DNA from: Xenorhabdus innexi | GTDB taxonomy: Bacteria > Pseudomonadota > Gammaproteobacteria > Enterobacterales > Enterobacteriaceae | NCBI RefSeq assembly: GCF_002632485.1 | Contig: NZ_NIBU01000007.1 | Location: 1 to 64,000 of the forward strand | Reading direction: 5' to 3' | DNA: 64,000 nt | Shown here: positions 9,402-18,048 of the stretch, one piece after another | Numbering within the stretch: the first letter of the stretch is position 1 | How the letters are laid out: each line of letters opens with the position of its first letter | Notes under the pieces: model-generated | The model's database searches: none | Seen by the model: only the letters and a program-made list of their open reading frames with translations | Told to the model about the DNA's origin: nothing | Program-made: the position numbers and the translations under genes

Positions 9402-12251
9402 TTGAGATATCTATCTTCATTTCATACATCATTAAAGATATCCCGCTACCTTTTTCGGGTGCTTGGTTTTATGTTATGGGCATTAGGTGCCTTATTAACC
9501 AGTTTCTATCTGGCTAATATTTTTAATAAAGCTAAATCAGATATTCGTCAAGAATATAATACTTTTTACGATATAATGTTCTCCTATATTCGGAATACGA
9601 CTAATTCTTTGCGTGATCTCCAATATATGACGGAAAAACATTTATCTCAAAAAAATGAAAAAAAACTGACTATTAACCTGCCATATAATAACCCCCATTT
9701 TTTATATACGCCGCTGAGCATAAACTCTAATTGTGACTTTCTGCACAATGATCCAACAAGTTACTTTAAATCATTAAATGAGCTGTTCTTCTTTTGGAAA
9801 GATAATATTGTTATGCCACAGGGTATCAATCAGATTTTTTTAGTCGATACTCAAAGTATGTGTATGGTGAACTTTCCAATTCGCGGCACAATAACAGAGC
9901 CTGACATACTAAAAAAAATGGTTTATGAGAACTACCGACGCCTGATATTTGAACAGGAACAAGGAAAAGAGCAAAATGCTTATTGGGCGGCACCAAATAC
10001 AAGCTTAGATAGTGGCAGTTTTTATATTCTTGCTCCTATTTATAGCAACGGAAAAATGATTACATTGATAGGTGTAGAACAATCTATCAGACTAGATACT
10101 TTTATTCCCAGTCATAACAAAAATATTACTCTTACACTATTAAATGATTATAATAAACCTGAATTATATTTCCCTACAAGAAATAATAAACCAAACCTTA
10201 TTGGTTACAATATGCCGATGCCTTATTTTGGCTATAGTGAAGATTTTTCTCATTTATTGTTAAAGCGGCGATTAGCACCTTCATCATTCAGCGTCATATA
10301 TGCAGAACCCCTGAAGAATATCTTTAATGAATTCAAACTACAAATCATTAATAGTATTATCCTCAATATTACCTCTGCGGTTTTTATCATTTTTTTCGTT
10401 TGGTTATTTGAAAGGAAAATGTTCTCTCCTGCTGAAGATAACGCCCTTCGTCTTGAAGAGAATGAACAATTTAACCACAAAATTGTCGCCTCTGCTCCTG
10501 TTGGCATCAGTATTTTACGGATCAGTGATGGTGCTAATATATTAAGTAATGAACTTGCACATAACTATACCCAAATGTTGACGTTTGAAGATCAAAAACG
10601 CATTATTGATATCATTTGTGACAAAAGCAGCAGTTATATTGATGTTGTCACTAGCAATAATAATCATCTGCAAATCAGTTTTGTGCATTCACGCTATCGC
10701 AATGAGGAAGTCGCAATCTGTGTGCTGATTGATATCAGCACACGGGCAAAAATGGAAAAATCATTACAAGAAATGGCTTCAGCCGCAGAGCAGGCTAACC
10801 ATGCAAAATCAATGTTTCTGGCAACAGTCAGCCATGAATTAAGAACGCCTTTATATGGCATTATTGGGAATCTCGAATTACTACAGTCCTATCCATTGTC
10901 ATCAGAAGCTGCGCGATTATTATCGACAATGAATAATTCATCATCACTGCTGTTAAAAATCATTAGTGATATTCTTGATTTCTCCAAAATAGAATCTAAC
11001 CAGCTTAGAATTGATGCTAAAGAATTTAGCTGCAAAGAAGTTATATCCCATGTAATTTCAAATTACCTACCTCTGATTGCGAAAAAAAATCTAGGGTTTT
11101 ATTGCTATGTTGATCCAGATGTTCCTGACTATATTAATAATGATCCGGTAAGGCTCCAGCAAATTATTTCTAACTTGTTAAACAATGCAATTAAATTTAC
11201 AGAAACAGGCTGTATTATTATATCCATTACAGTAAGATACGGCTATATGTATATCAGTATTAAAGATACAGGTCTAGGAATAGAAAATAGATTACAGGCT
11301 CAGTTATTTGAGCCATTTTTTCAAACCAGTACCAATAAAGAAAATGCATCACAAGGTACAGGGCTGGGTTTAGCTATTTGTGAAAAACTAATCAACCTGA
11401 TGGATGGTGATATTGAATTTGTATCCCAACAATATGTTGGCAGTATTTTTTCTATCCGGCTTCCATTATATGGTGCGAGATACGATGAGAAAAAATACCG
11501 TGCTATTACATACTCTCCAAATCATACTCAACAAAAAATAGTCTTAGCTATTCATAATGACTGTTTAGAAAAATATCTGTACAATTTACTTACAACAGCA
11601 AATTTTCAAACTACTTTATACGACGCTGACCACGTTACTGACACTACATTTTTAGTCAGTGATAAACTTATTGAACCTAATAATTCTGTTCGTTATCGCA
11701 TCGAAATATCCGAGCATCATATCGGAGAACCTAAAAATACTCACAATAATTATTGGCTGCATAACACTTATCAGATTAGCGATTTCGCTGACTTTATTGA
11801 TAACCTACTGTCCGGCAATAGTTATATGATGCCTTCTCCTGCTTCCATAACAACAGCACCTGTCAAAGCAGATGATAAATTAAACACAATTAAAATTTTA
11901 GTTGTTGATGACCATCCTATCAATCGGCATTTACTGGTTGAACAATTAAACTCCTTAGGCCTTAAAACAGCAATGGCTCATGATGGGCTTGATGCTATCG
12001 AATACCTGAAAAATAACAAAACCGATATTATTCTGACCGATGTTAACATGCCCAATATGGATGGCTATGAATTCACAAGATATTTAAGAAGTGAAGGTTA
12101 TACTAAACCCATTATTGGGATCACAGCGAATGCAATGGCAGAAGAAAGGCAACGTTGTGCTGATGTCGGGATGGATTATTGTTTACTAAAACCAGTCTCA
12201 TTGACAAAATTGAAAGAAACATTAGTTTCATATATAAGATCGGCAACTTGA
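9402..12251 (+). CDS. rcsC: Hybrid sensor histidine kinase RcsC
   Basis: 949 residues, the same length as E. coli RcsC. It is the inner-membrane hybrid kinase that starts the Rcs envelope-stress phosphorelay (RcsC to RcsD to RcsB). Two membrane segments (about residues 19-40 and 315-335) flank a periplasmic domain. The H-box ATVSHELRTP carries the phosphorylated H478, followed by the ATPase domain (NLLNNAIKF, TGLGLAI). The C-terminal receiver begins ILVVDDHPINR and has the acceptor D880 in ILTDVNMPNMDG. Translation begins at a TTG codon at 9402, giving MRYLSSFHTSLK, which matches E. coli MKYLASFRTTLK. It is convergent with rcsB-rcsD. Confidence 0.96.
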   Translation: MRYLSSFHTSLKISRYLFRVLGFMLWALGALLTSFYLANIFNKAKSDIRQEYNTFYDIMFSYIRNTTNSLRDLQYMTEKHLSQKNEKKLTINLPYNNPHFLYTPLSINSNCDFLHNDPTSYFKSLNELFFFWKDNIVMPQGINQIFLVDTQSMCMVNFPIRGTITEPDILKKMVYENYRRLIFEQEQGKEQNAYWAAPNTSLDSGSFYILAPIYSNGKMITLIGVEQSIRLDTFIPSHNKNITLTLLNDYNKPELYFPTRNNKPNLIGYNMPMPYFGYSEDFSHLLLKRRLAPSSFSVIYAEPLKNIFNEFKLQIINSIILNITSAVFIIFFVWLFERKMFSPAEDNALRLEENEQFNHKIVASAPVGISILRISDGANILSNELAHNYTQMLTFEDQKRIIDIICDKSSSYIDVVTSNNNHLQISFVHSRYRNEEVAICVLIDISTRAKMEKSLQEMASAAEQANHAKSMFLATVSHELRTPLYGIIGNLELLQSYPLSSEAARLLSTMNNSSSLLLKIISDILDFSKIESNQLRIDAKEFSCKEVISHVISNYLPLIAKKNLGFYCYVDPDVPDYINNDPVRLQQIISNLLNNAIKFTETGCIIISITVRYGYMYISIKDTGLGIENRLQAQLFEPFFQTSTNKENASQGTGLGLAICEKLINLMDGDIEFVSQQYVGSIFSIRLPLYGARYDEKKYRAITYSPNHTQQKIVLAIHNDCLEKYLYNLLTTANFQTTLYDADHVTDTTFLVSDKLIEPNNSVRYRIEISEHHIGEPKNTHNNYWLHNTYQISDFADFIDNLLSGNSYMMPSPASITTAPVKADDKLNTIKILVVDDHPINRHLLVEQLNSLGLKTAMAHDGLDAIEYLKNNKTDIILTDVNMPNMDGYEFTRYLRSEGYTKPIIGITANAMAEERQRCADVGMDYCLLKPVSLTKLKETLVSYIRSAT

Positions 12252-12287
12252 GTCACCGACCTTCTACTTAAAACAAATAACGGATTG

Positions 12288-12938
12288 CTATTTAACCATA
12301 TCATTGTCAATGGTGACTGAAGATAAGTAATTAAGTAACGCAATATCGTTATCAACTCCCAGTTTTATCATCGCGGATTTTTTCTGACTACTAATTGTTT
12401 TTATACTGCGGTTAAGCTTCTTTGCAATATCTGTGACAAGTAGCCCTTCAGCAAATAAACGCAGTACTTCGCTCTCTTTTGGGGATAAGCGCTTATCTCC
12501 GTAACCATTAGCATTCACTTTTTCTAACAGTTTAGAAACACTCTCAGGTGTAAATTGCTTACCTTTTTGTAATGCGGAAAGTGCTTTGGGTAAATCAGTA
12601 GGCGCTCCCTGCTTTAAAACAATCCCCTCAATATCAAGTTCAAGTACTGCACTTAAAATAGCCGGATTATTGTTCATCGTCAGAACGATGATAGCCAATG
12701 TCGGATAATGGCGTTTAATATATTTTATCAAAGTGATGCCATCGCCATATTTGTCACCGGGCATTGACAAATCCGTTATGAGAACATCTGCTTCTATATG
12801 TGGCAAACTATTAATCAGTGTAGTTGAATTTTCAAACTCACCGACAATATTAATCCACTCAATTTGTTCAAGTGACTTGCGGATGCCAAATAAAACAATA
12901 GGATGGTCATCGGCAATAATGACATTAAGGTTATTCAT
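12288..12938 (-). CDS. rcsB: Response regulator RcsB
   Basis: 216 residues, the family length. The receiver domain carries acceptor D56 in VLITDLSMPG, followed by a LuxR/FixJ-type helix-turn-helix (LSPKESEVLRLFAEG...IAKKLNRS). RcsB takes phosphate from RcsD and controls capsule, motility and envelope genes, including flhDC; in Xenorhabdus and Photorhabdus it is tied to virulence/symbiosis switching. It is 8 bp downstream of rcsD in the same transcript. Confidence 0.97.
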   Translation of the reverse strand: MNNLNVIIADDHPIVLFGIRKSLEQIEWINIVGEFENSTTLINSLPHIEADVLITDLSMPGDKYGDGITLIKYIKRHYPTLAIIVLTMNNNPAILSAVLELDIEGIVLKQGAPTDLPKALSALQKGKQFTPESVSKLLEKVNANGYGDKRLSPKESEVLRLFAEGLLVTDIAKKLNRSIKTISSQKKSAMIKLGVDNDIALLNYLSSVTIDNDMVK

Positions 12939-12946
12939 ATTATTGG

Positions 12947-15646
12947 TTACCTTGGCTGCAACAGCTTTGTGACAAAGGAATCAATACGGCTGATGCTACT
13001 TTTGATTTCTATTTCATTATTGTCTGCTATGTGTTGTTCCAACGCCTCACATGATGTTTTTAGCAATTTAAAGTCTAACATAGCAAACGCACCTTTAAGG
13101 CGATGTACCGTTTGCGAAAGTGATATTAAGTCATAGCGTTCCATATCAGTATACAGTTTAGTAACATCCATCGGTACCGTCTCTATAAATAATTTCCTGT
13201 AACTACTGTCTACCAACTGTGTGTAATAACTTTTAAGGATATTACAAAGATTGCTATCTATATTTTGAGCAAAATCTGATTCTGGTTCCAGATCTGAGGA
13301 TATCTCGTCAGACTCGACTAAGTTTAAATTTTCTTCAATTAACAATGATATAGCATTGATAACATCACCTACAAAATTGTAATTACACTGAACCAAACCA
13401 GTTTGCATTTGCTTAAATCCTACTAAATTACCTACTAATAATATAGTTGGCTTTTTTGTTTTGTTCTGTTTATCGGTAAGAATAATGTCGTATTCTTCCG
13501 TAACATTTTCTGTGCTTTTTTCAAAATATGTTGCTCCATAATTATCAAGGTGATTATGGATTATTTTTTTTATTTCAGGGTTACTGATATCTATCAGGGC
13601 TATAATCCCTTCTAACAGTTGCGGGATCTCAACATCTTCATCTTGTTGAGACAGGGGTAAACTGACAACATAATGTGTTCCCAGCCCCAGTTTACTGCTA
13701 ATTTCAAGATTTCCTCCCATTTTTTTACATAATTTATTGCACAAATAAAAAGCCAATCCAGAATTAGTATAATATTTGTCTTCTGCTAACTGATGTAAGA
13801 AAGGATAATTCAAACTGTTCAGATCCTTCTTGCTAAGGCCTGAACCGCTGTCAATTAACTCAATCTGTATGTAGCTGTTATTTTTACCAGAGCTACTGAC
13901 ATTGAGCGATATTTTACCATAACTGGTTGTTGTAATTGCATAATTTAATAATAATGAAACTATTTTGCTTAACGCTTTTCTATCACCATAGAATATGGAC
14001 TCATGAGGAATATTAAAATGATAATAAGACTTCAGATTCTTAGCATTTAATGTTGGAAAAGATATTTTTAATATATTCTCCAGTTGCGAGGATAAAGAAA
14101 ATATCTCATTAGTCGGTTTCCAATCATCCGATTCTAACTCATTGAGTAATGAAATATTTTCTACCCATTCTGTAATATATTCTGATTTTGCCAACAACCT
14201 ATCCAGTGAATATTGGATATCTTCATCTTGTGATCTTTCTTTCAGTTGGATAACAATATCATTCAACTCCAGAATGGGTTTTTTTATTTCATTATTAACA
14301 TTCAGCAGCATTGAACGTCTGGCGTATGCACTTTTCTCATATTCACGCTGAGCAAGCAGAAGACGCTTATTGATCATGACTTCCTGATCCCGATCCTGCA
14401 ATAAAAAAAGATATGTTTCAGGTAATAAATTACTGCTATACATTTTCACTTCATAGACCGCATCCTCAATAGATGTCTGAATAACACCATGATGCTGTTC
14501 AGCCATGACTTTAACCTTATTCAAATCAAGATAAGGCATCAGCTTTTCAGCAATTTTGTTGCTGATGATTAACTGATTCGATGAAAAATCATAAACTAAT
14601 AGCCCGATAGGTATATTAGAAACAATGTCATTCTCCAGAGAATCTTTGATTTTCAGCTCCTGATCCATTGAAGCGTTAGGCGTGATATATCGCTGACGGA
14701 TATAAAATAACCCACTGAATGAGAGAAGTAAGAACAGCAATATAGAAAGCAACAGCCAAATATTTCTGAGCAATAAATCGACAACAAGTGCTTTCAATGG
14801 AACCTGATATATCAATTTATACGGCATCACATTAAGTGGCTGAGAAAACTCCAGCCAAAAACCGTTTAACGAAACATCAACTTTATTTGTTTTGTCGGTA
14901 TTGTATTCATTATTTAAGTACAACCGAAAATTTGCCGGTGACATATCAGGCGGTAAAAGATTATTAATCGGCAGATCAAAAGCGATAACGGTGGTTAATT
15001 GCCCCGGTGAGTTGAATGCTGCTTTATAAGTATAGAAATAAATATTCTCTCCACGTAATACATTAATAGATGAAATACTTTCTCTTTCATCCAGTGCTAT
15101 TGATTGAGCCAACATCTCAGAACGCTTAAAGTCAGAAGTCAGGGTCAGATAACTTTCCTTAAATTTAATTTCCGGCTTTAATATAGGATGAGTTGTCACC
15201 AATAATAAATTGTTATCCTTACCATTAAGGTAGTACATCGATTTATATTCGCTACGTGAACCCCAGAGAATTTCGAGATAATTGGACAATTTCTGCGCTA
15301 GTTGAATGCTTGAATCGTTGTAACGTCCAAAAATAATCGCATCTATATTTTTGCTATTGCTCTCTAGCCAATAAATATTAGGACTCACTTCCAGTGAGGG
15401 TGCTGCTTTCTGAGAAGAGAATGACGGCATATTAGATTGCTCAAAAATATTCTCTGCATGATAACGATAATCTTTAATCTGCAATCGCATTTTGTCTGCC
15501 ACACTGCTGATAGCATATTTTTTCTCCATCAGCCAACTATCAAAATAGTTATACCCAAATAAAAATAGAGACGTAAAAAGCAGAATAATAAACAGTGCAT
15601 AAAAACGGGGGATAGCAGATGGCTTAATTGTTGCTTGTTTATACAT
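12947..15646 (-). CDS. rcsD: Phosphotransferase RcsD
   Basis: 899 residues (E. coli 890). RcsD is an inner-membrane kinase-like protein that passes phosphate between RcsC and RcsB. Membrane segments are visible at about residues 15-35 and 292-315 around a periplasmic domain. A degenerate kinase-like region follows, in which the usual H-box histidine is missing (RRSMLLNVNNEIKKP). The C-terminal HPt domain carries the phospho-accepting H848 in TVHRLKGAFAML. All features fit RcsD rather than an active kinase. It is upstream of rcsB, and an ERIC repeat begins about 34 bp before its start. Confidence 0.95.
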   Translation of the reverse strand: MYKQATIKPSAIPRFYALFIILLFTSLFLFGYNYFDSWLMEKKYAISSVADKMRLQIKDYRYHAENIFEQSNMPSFSSQKAAPSLEVSPNIYWLESNSKNIDAIIFGRYNDSSIQLAQKLSNYLEILWGSRSEYKSMYYLNGKDNNLLLVTTHPILKPEIKFKESYLTLTSDFKRSEMLAQSIALDERESISSINVLRGENIYFYTYKAAFNSPGQLTTVIAFDLPINNLLPPDMSPANFRLYLNNEYNTDKTNKVDVSLNGFWLEFSQPLNVMPYKLIYQVPLKALVVDLLLRNIWLLLSILLFLLLSFSGLFYIRQRYITPNASMDQELKIKDSLENDIVSNIPIGLLVYDFSSNQLIISNKIAEKLMPYLDLNKVKVMAEQHHGVIQTSIEDAVYEVKMYSSNLLPETYLFLLQDRDQEVMINKRLLLAQREYEKSAYARRSMLLNVNNEIKKPILELNDIVIQLKERSQDEDIQYSLDRLLAKSEYITEWVENISLLNELESDDWKPTNEIFSLSSQLENILKISFPTLNAKNLKSYYHFNIPHESIFYGDRKALSKIVSLLLNYAITTTSYGKISLNVSSSGKNNSYIQIELIDSGSGLSKKDLNSLNYPFLHQLAEDKYYTNSGLAFYLCNKLCKKMGGNLEISSKLGLGTHYVVSLPLSQQDEDVEIPQLLEGIIALIDISNPEIKKIIHNHLDNYGATYFEKSTENVTEEYDIILTDKQNKTKKPTILLVGNLVGFKQMQTGLVQCNYNFVGDVINAISLLIEENLNLVESDEISSDLEPESDFAQNIDSNLCNILKSYYTQLVDSSYRKLFIETVPMDVTKLYTDMERYDLISLSQTVHRLKGAFAMLDFKLLKTSCEALEQHIADNNEIEIKSSISRIDSFVTKLLQPR

Positions 15647-15679
15647 TCTTTGGATGGCTACCTTTATTGTGAAGATATC

Positions 15680-15807
15680 TATACACTTAGTCTTTCAAAC
15701 TGCCTCTTTGTTGGCTACGCTCGCTCACCCCGGTCACATAGTTATCTATGCTCCCGGCGATCCACTCCCTTGCCGCCGCAACGCATCTTGAAATCCATTG
15801 TGTATAT
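15680..15807. repeat. ERIC element (full length)
   Basis: A 128-bp imperfect palindrome with the hallmarks of Enterobacterial Repetitive Intergenic Consensus: outer arms CTTTCAAAC and CATCTTGAAAT, the core CCCCGGTCACATAG followed by TATCTATGCTCCCGG, and flanking TATA. It shares long identical stretches with the copies at 54288 and 61937. It lies in the rcsD leader, so it may be transcribed with rcsD. Confidence 0.9.
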
Positions 15808-15944
15808 GGTTAATTTTAATTCAATTTCAACTAAATTAAGTCATTGTGTTGTGGTAATACTAGCAGGTTAGCGGATAAAAAGACCATTAACGTTCGAAGA
15901 TTGAGCAAACAGTAAAAAAATAACAATTTTTTCCTTTCAGGGGC

Positions 15945-15973
15945 TAGACACCCCCCGGAGATATAGGCATAAT
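15945..15973 (+). promoter_or_regulatory. Promoter of the tRNA-Ser/tRNA-Thr unit
   Basis: A -35 TAGACA at 15945-15950 and a -10 CATAAT at 15968-15973 are separated by exactly 17 bp. A GC-rich discriminator (CGCGCC) follows, as in stable-RNA promoters under stringent control. The first tRNA starts 11 bp after the -10. Confidence 0.75.
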
Positions 15974-15983
15974 CTCGCGCCAT

Positions 15984-16071
<88 letters not shown>

Positions 16072-16077
16072 AATTTC

Positions 16078-16156
<79 letters not shown>

Positions 16157-16306
16157 TAAAGTTTCTTGAAGTCCAATCAAGTAAATCAACTAAAATAAAA
16201 TTACGCCGAATTAACCACATAGGTTATTTCGGCGTCTTTCTTAGTCTATTGCAATCAATATGCAGCAAGGGGCATAATCAGTGGCACCTACACTTCGATT
16301 ATAAGT

Positions 16307-17593
16307 ATGCCCCATAAAATGAAACTCAACGCGCGACAAATCGAGACGGCAAAACCCAAAGAGAAAACCTATAAACTGACTGACGGTGGCGGCCTGTATC
16401 TGGAGGTCACTTCACACGGTGCTAAATATTGGCGCATGAAGTACTACCGCCCTACCGATAAGAAAGAAGACCGTCTGGCTTTTGGCGTCTATCCAGTTGT
16501 GTCCCTGGCTGATGCACGAGCCAAGCGAGACGAAGCCAAGAAGTTGATTGTACAAGGGATTAATCCCAAAGCAGAGAAAAAAAGAGCACAATCTGAATCG
16601 AAGGGAGCATACCCCTTCGAACGCATCGCCCGTGAATGGCACGCTAGTAAAAAACAATGGAGTAAAAACCACAGTAACCGGGTGTTACACAACCTTGAGA
16701 ATTATATTTTTCCCCATATAGGTTCTCTTGATGTAGGTACATTAAGAACCAGCCAGCTATTAGCCCCAATCAAAGCCGTTGATGCTGACGGCAAGCATGA
16801 CACCGCCCAGCGATTACAACAACGGGTGACAGCCATTATGCGTTATGCTGTCCAGAATGACGTTCTTGAGTCCAACCCCGCTAATGACATGGCTGGCGCT
16901 CTCACCACAGTGCAATCCAATCATCATCCCGCCCTTCCCCATGAATGTTTACCTGATTTTCTCACCCGCCTTTCTCGTTATCGTGGTCGTGTAATGACCC
17001 GGATCGCGGTGGAACTGACGCTACTCACGTTTGTTCGCTCCAGTGAGTTACGGTTTGCGCGCTGGGAAGAAATCGACCTTGCAAGAGCTATTTGGAAAAT
17101 TCCCGCCACAAGGAAGCCCATTAAAGGCGTCAGATTCTCTGAACGTGGCATGAAAATGAAAACCGAGCACATTGTGCCACTGAGCCGTCAGGCTGTCGCT
17201 CTTATCAAAACCCTGTATGGAATCAGTGGCGGTTGTGAGGTGATGTTCCCCAACAACCATGATTCGATGAAAGTCATGAGTGAAAACACTGTGAATAATG
17301 CCTTACGTGTCATGGGTTATGACACCCAAACCGAAGTGTGTGGACACGGATTCAGGACAATGGCACGGGGTGCAATGGGGGAATCGGGATTATGGAACGA
17401 TGATGCGATAGAGCGCCAATTAAGCCATATCGAAAGAAAAAAGGTCAGGGCCGCCTATATTCACACCTCTAAGCATTTGGAAGAGCGGCGGCTGATGGTG
17501 CAGTGGTGGGCGGATTATCTGGATGCCAACAGAGAAAGGCATATCACACCGTATGACTTTGCCAAACCGCTTCGCACCAGAAAAAACCAATAG
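16307..17593 (+). CDS. P4-type tyrosine integrase
   Basis: 428 residues. This is the site-specific recombinase expected to insert and excise the island at tRNA-Thr. The N-terminal arm-binding domain (about 5-90, ...LTDGGGLYLEV...) and core-binding domain (105-200) precede the catalytic domain. The catalytic residues are R244 (TFVRSSELR), H347 and R350 (GHGFRTMA), H374 (QLSHIE) and the nucleophile Y384 (RAAYIH). The chosen ATG overlaps a GGGGCAT-type motif. An alternative start at 16319 (MKLNARQIE) aligns equally well, and neither has a clear ribosome-binding site. It is adjacent to attL, the usual place for such integrases. Confidence 0.95.
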   Translation: MPHKMKLNARQIETAKPKEKTYKLTDGGGLYLEVTSHGAKYWRMKYYRPTDKKEDRLAFGVYPVVSLADARAKRDEAKKLIVQGINPKAEKKRAQSESKGAYPFERIAREWHASKKQWSKNHSNRVLHNLENYIFPHIGSLDVGTLRTSQLLAPIKAVDADGKHDTAQRLQQRVTAIMRYAVQNDVLESNPANDMAGALTTVQSNHHPALPHECLPDFLTRLSRYRGRVMTRIAVELTLLTFVRSSELRFARWEEIDLARAIWKIPATRKPIKGVRFSERGMKMKTEHIVPLSRQAVALIKTLYGISGGCEVMFPNNHDSMKVMSENTVNNALRVMGYDTQTEVCGHGFRTMARGAMGESGLWNDDAIERQLSHIERKKVRAAYIHTSKHLEERRLMVQWWADYLDANRERHITPYDFAKPLRTRKNQ

Positions 17594-17732
17594 TGCAATT
17601 TTCAATCAATTAACTCGCATTATAAGAGAAACAATTAACGCTGCTCATTTAATCTTGCTTTTTAAATAATCCCCCTGTCATCAAACAACGTCCACGATGA
17701 GCGCTCAGGGACTCGGTAACAGGAGAAAAAAT

Positions 17733-17939
17733 ATGACAATGACAGCACCGAAAGAAAATCTTATCCGTTTGCCGGAAGTTCAGCGCAGAACAAGTTACAG
17801 CAAGGCGTGGATCTACAAGTTGATTGATGACGGGGAATTTTCGAAACAGGTCAAAATTGGCCCCCATTCCATCGCGTTTATTGAATCAGAAATTGATAAC
17901 TGGATTGCCCAGCGTATCGCTGAATCGAGGGTGGCATAA
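17733..17939 (+). CDS. AlpA-family excisionase/transcriptional regulator
   Basis: 68 residues from the ATG at 17733, which has an AGGAG about 8 bases upstream; an earlier in-frame ATG lacks a site. The sequence IRLPEVQRRTSYSKAWIYKLIDDGEFSK is the MerR-like helix-turn-helix of AlpA/phage Vis proteins (quoted here as its key stretch from I10: IRLPEV, then YSKAWIYKLI). AlpA proteins activate the adjacent integrase or act as excisionase in P4-type elements. Its place between int and the primase is standard. Confidence 0.88.
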   Translation: MTMTAPKENLIRLPEVQRRTSYSKAWIYKLIDDGEFSKQVKIGPHSIAFIESEIDNWIAQRIAESRVA

Positions 17940-17983
17940 CGCACACAAAAGAATATGACATAAGAAACGTAATATAAAAAGCA

Positions 17984-18017
17984 ACGCCCCAATGTGCGAC
18001 GAACACATCTGAGGCGT
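17984..18017 (+). other. Hairpin upstream of the primase gene
   Basis: Arms ACGCC...TGTG and CACA...GGCGT form a stem with small internal mismatches around a CGACGAA loop, 31 bp before the primase start. No T run follows. Its role is not evident; it could act at the level of translation of the downstream gene. Confidence 0.4.
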
Positions 18018-18048
18018 CTGACCAACAACCGTTAAGCAAGGTAAAACG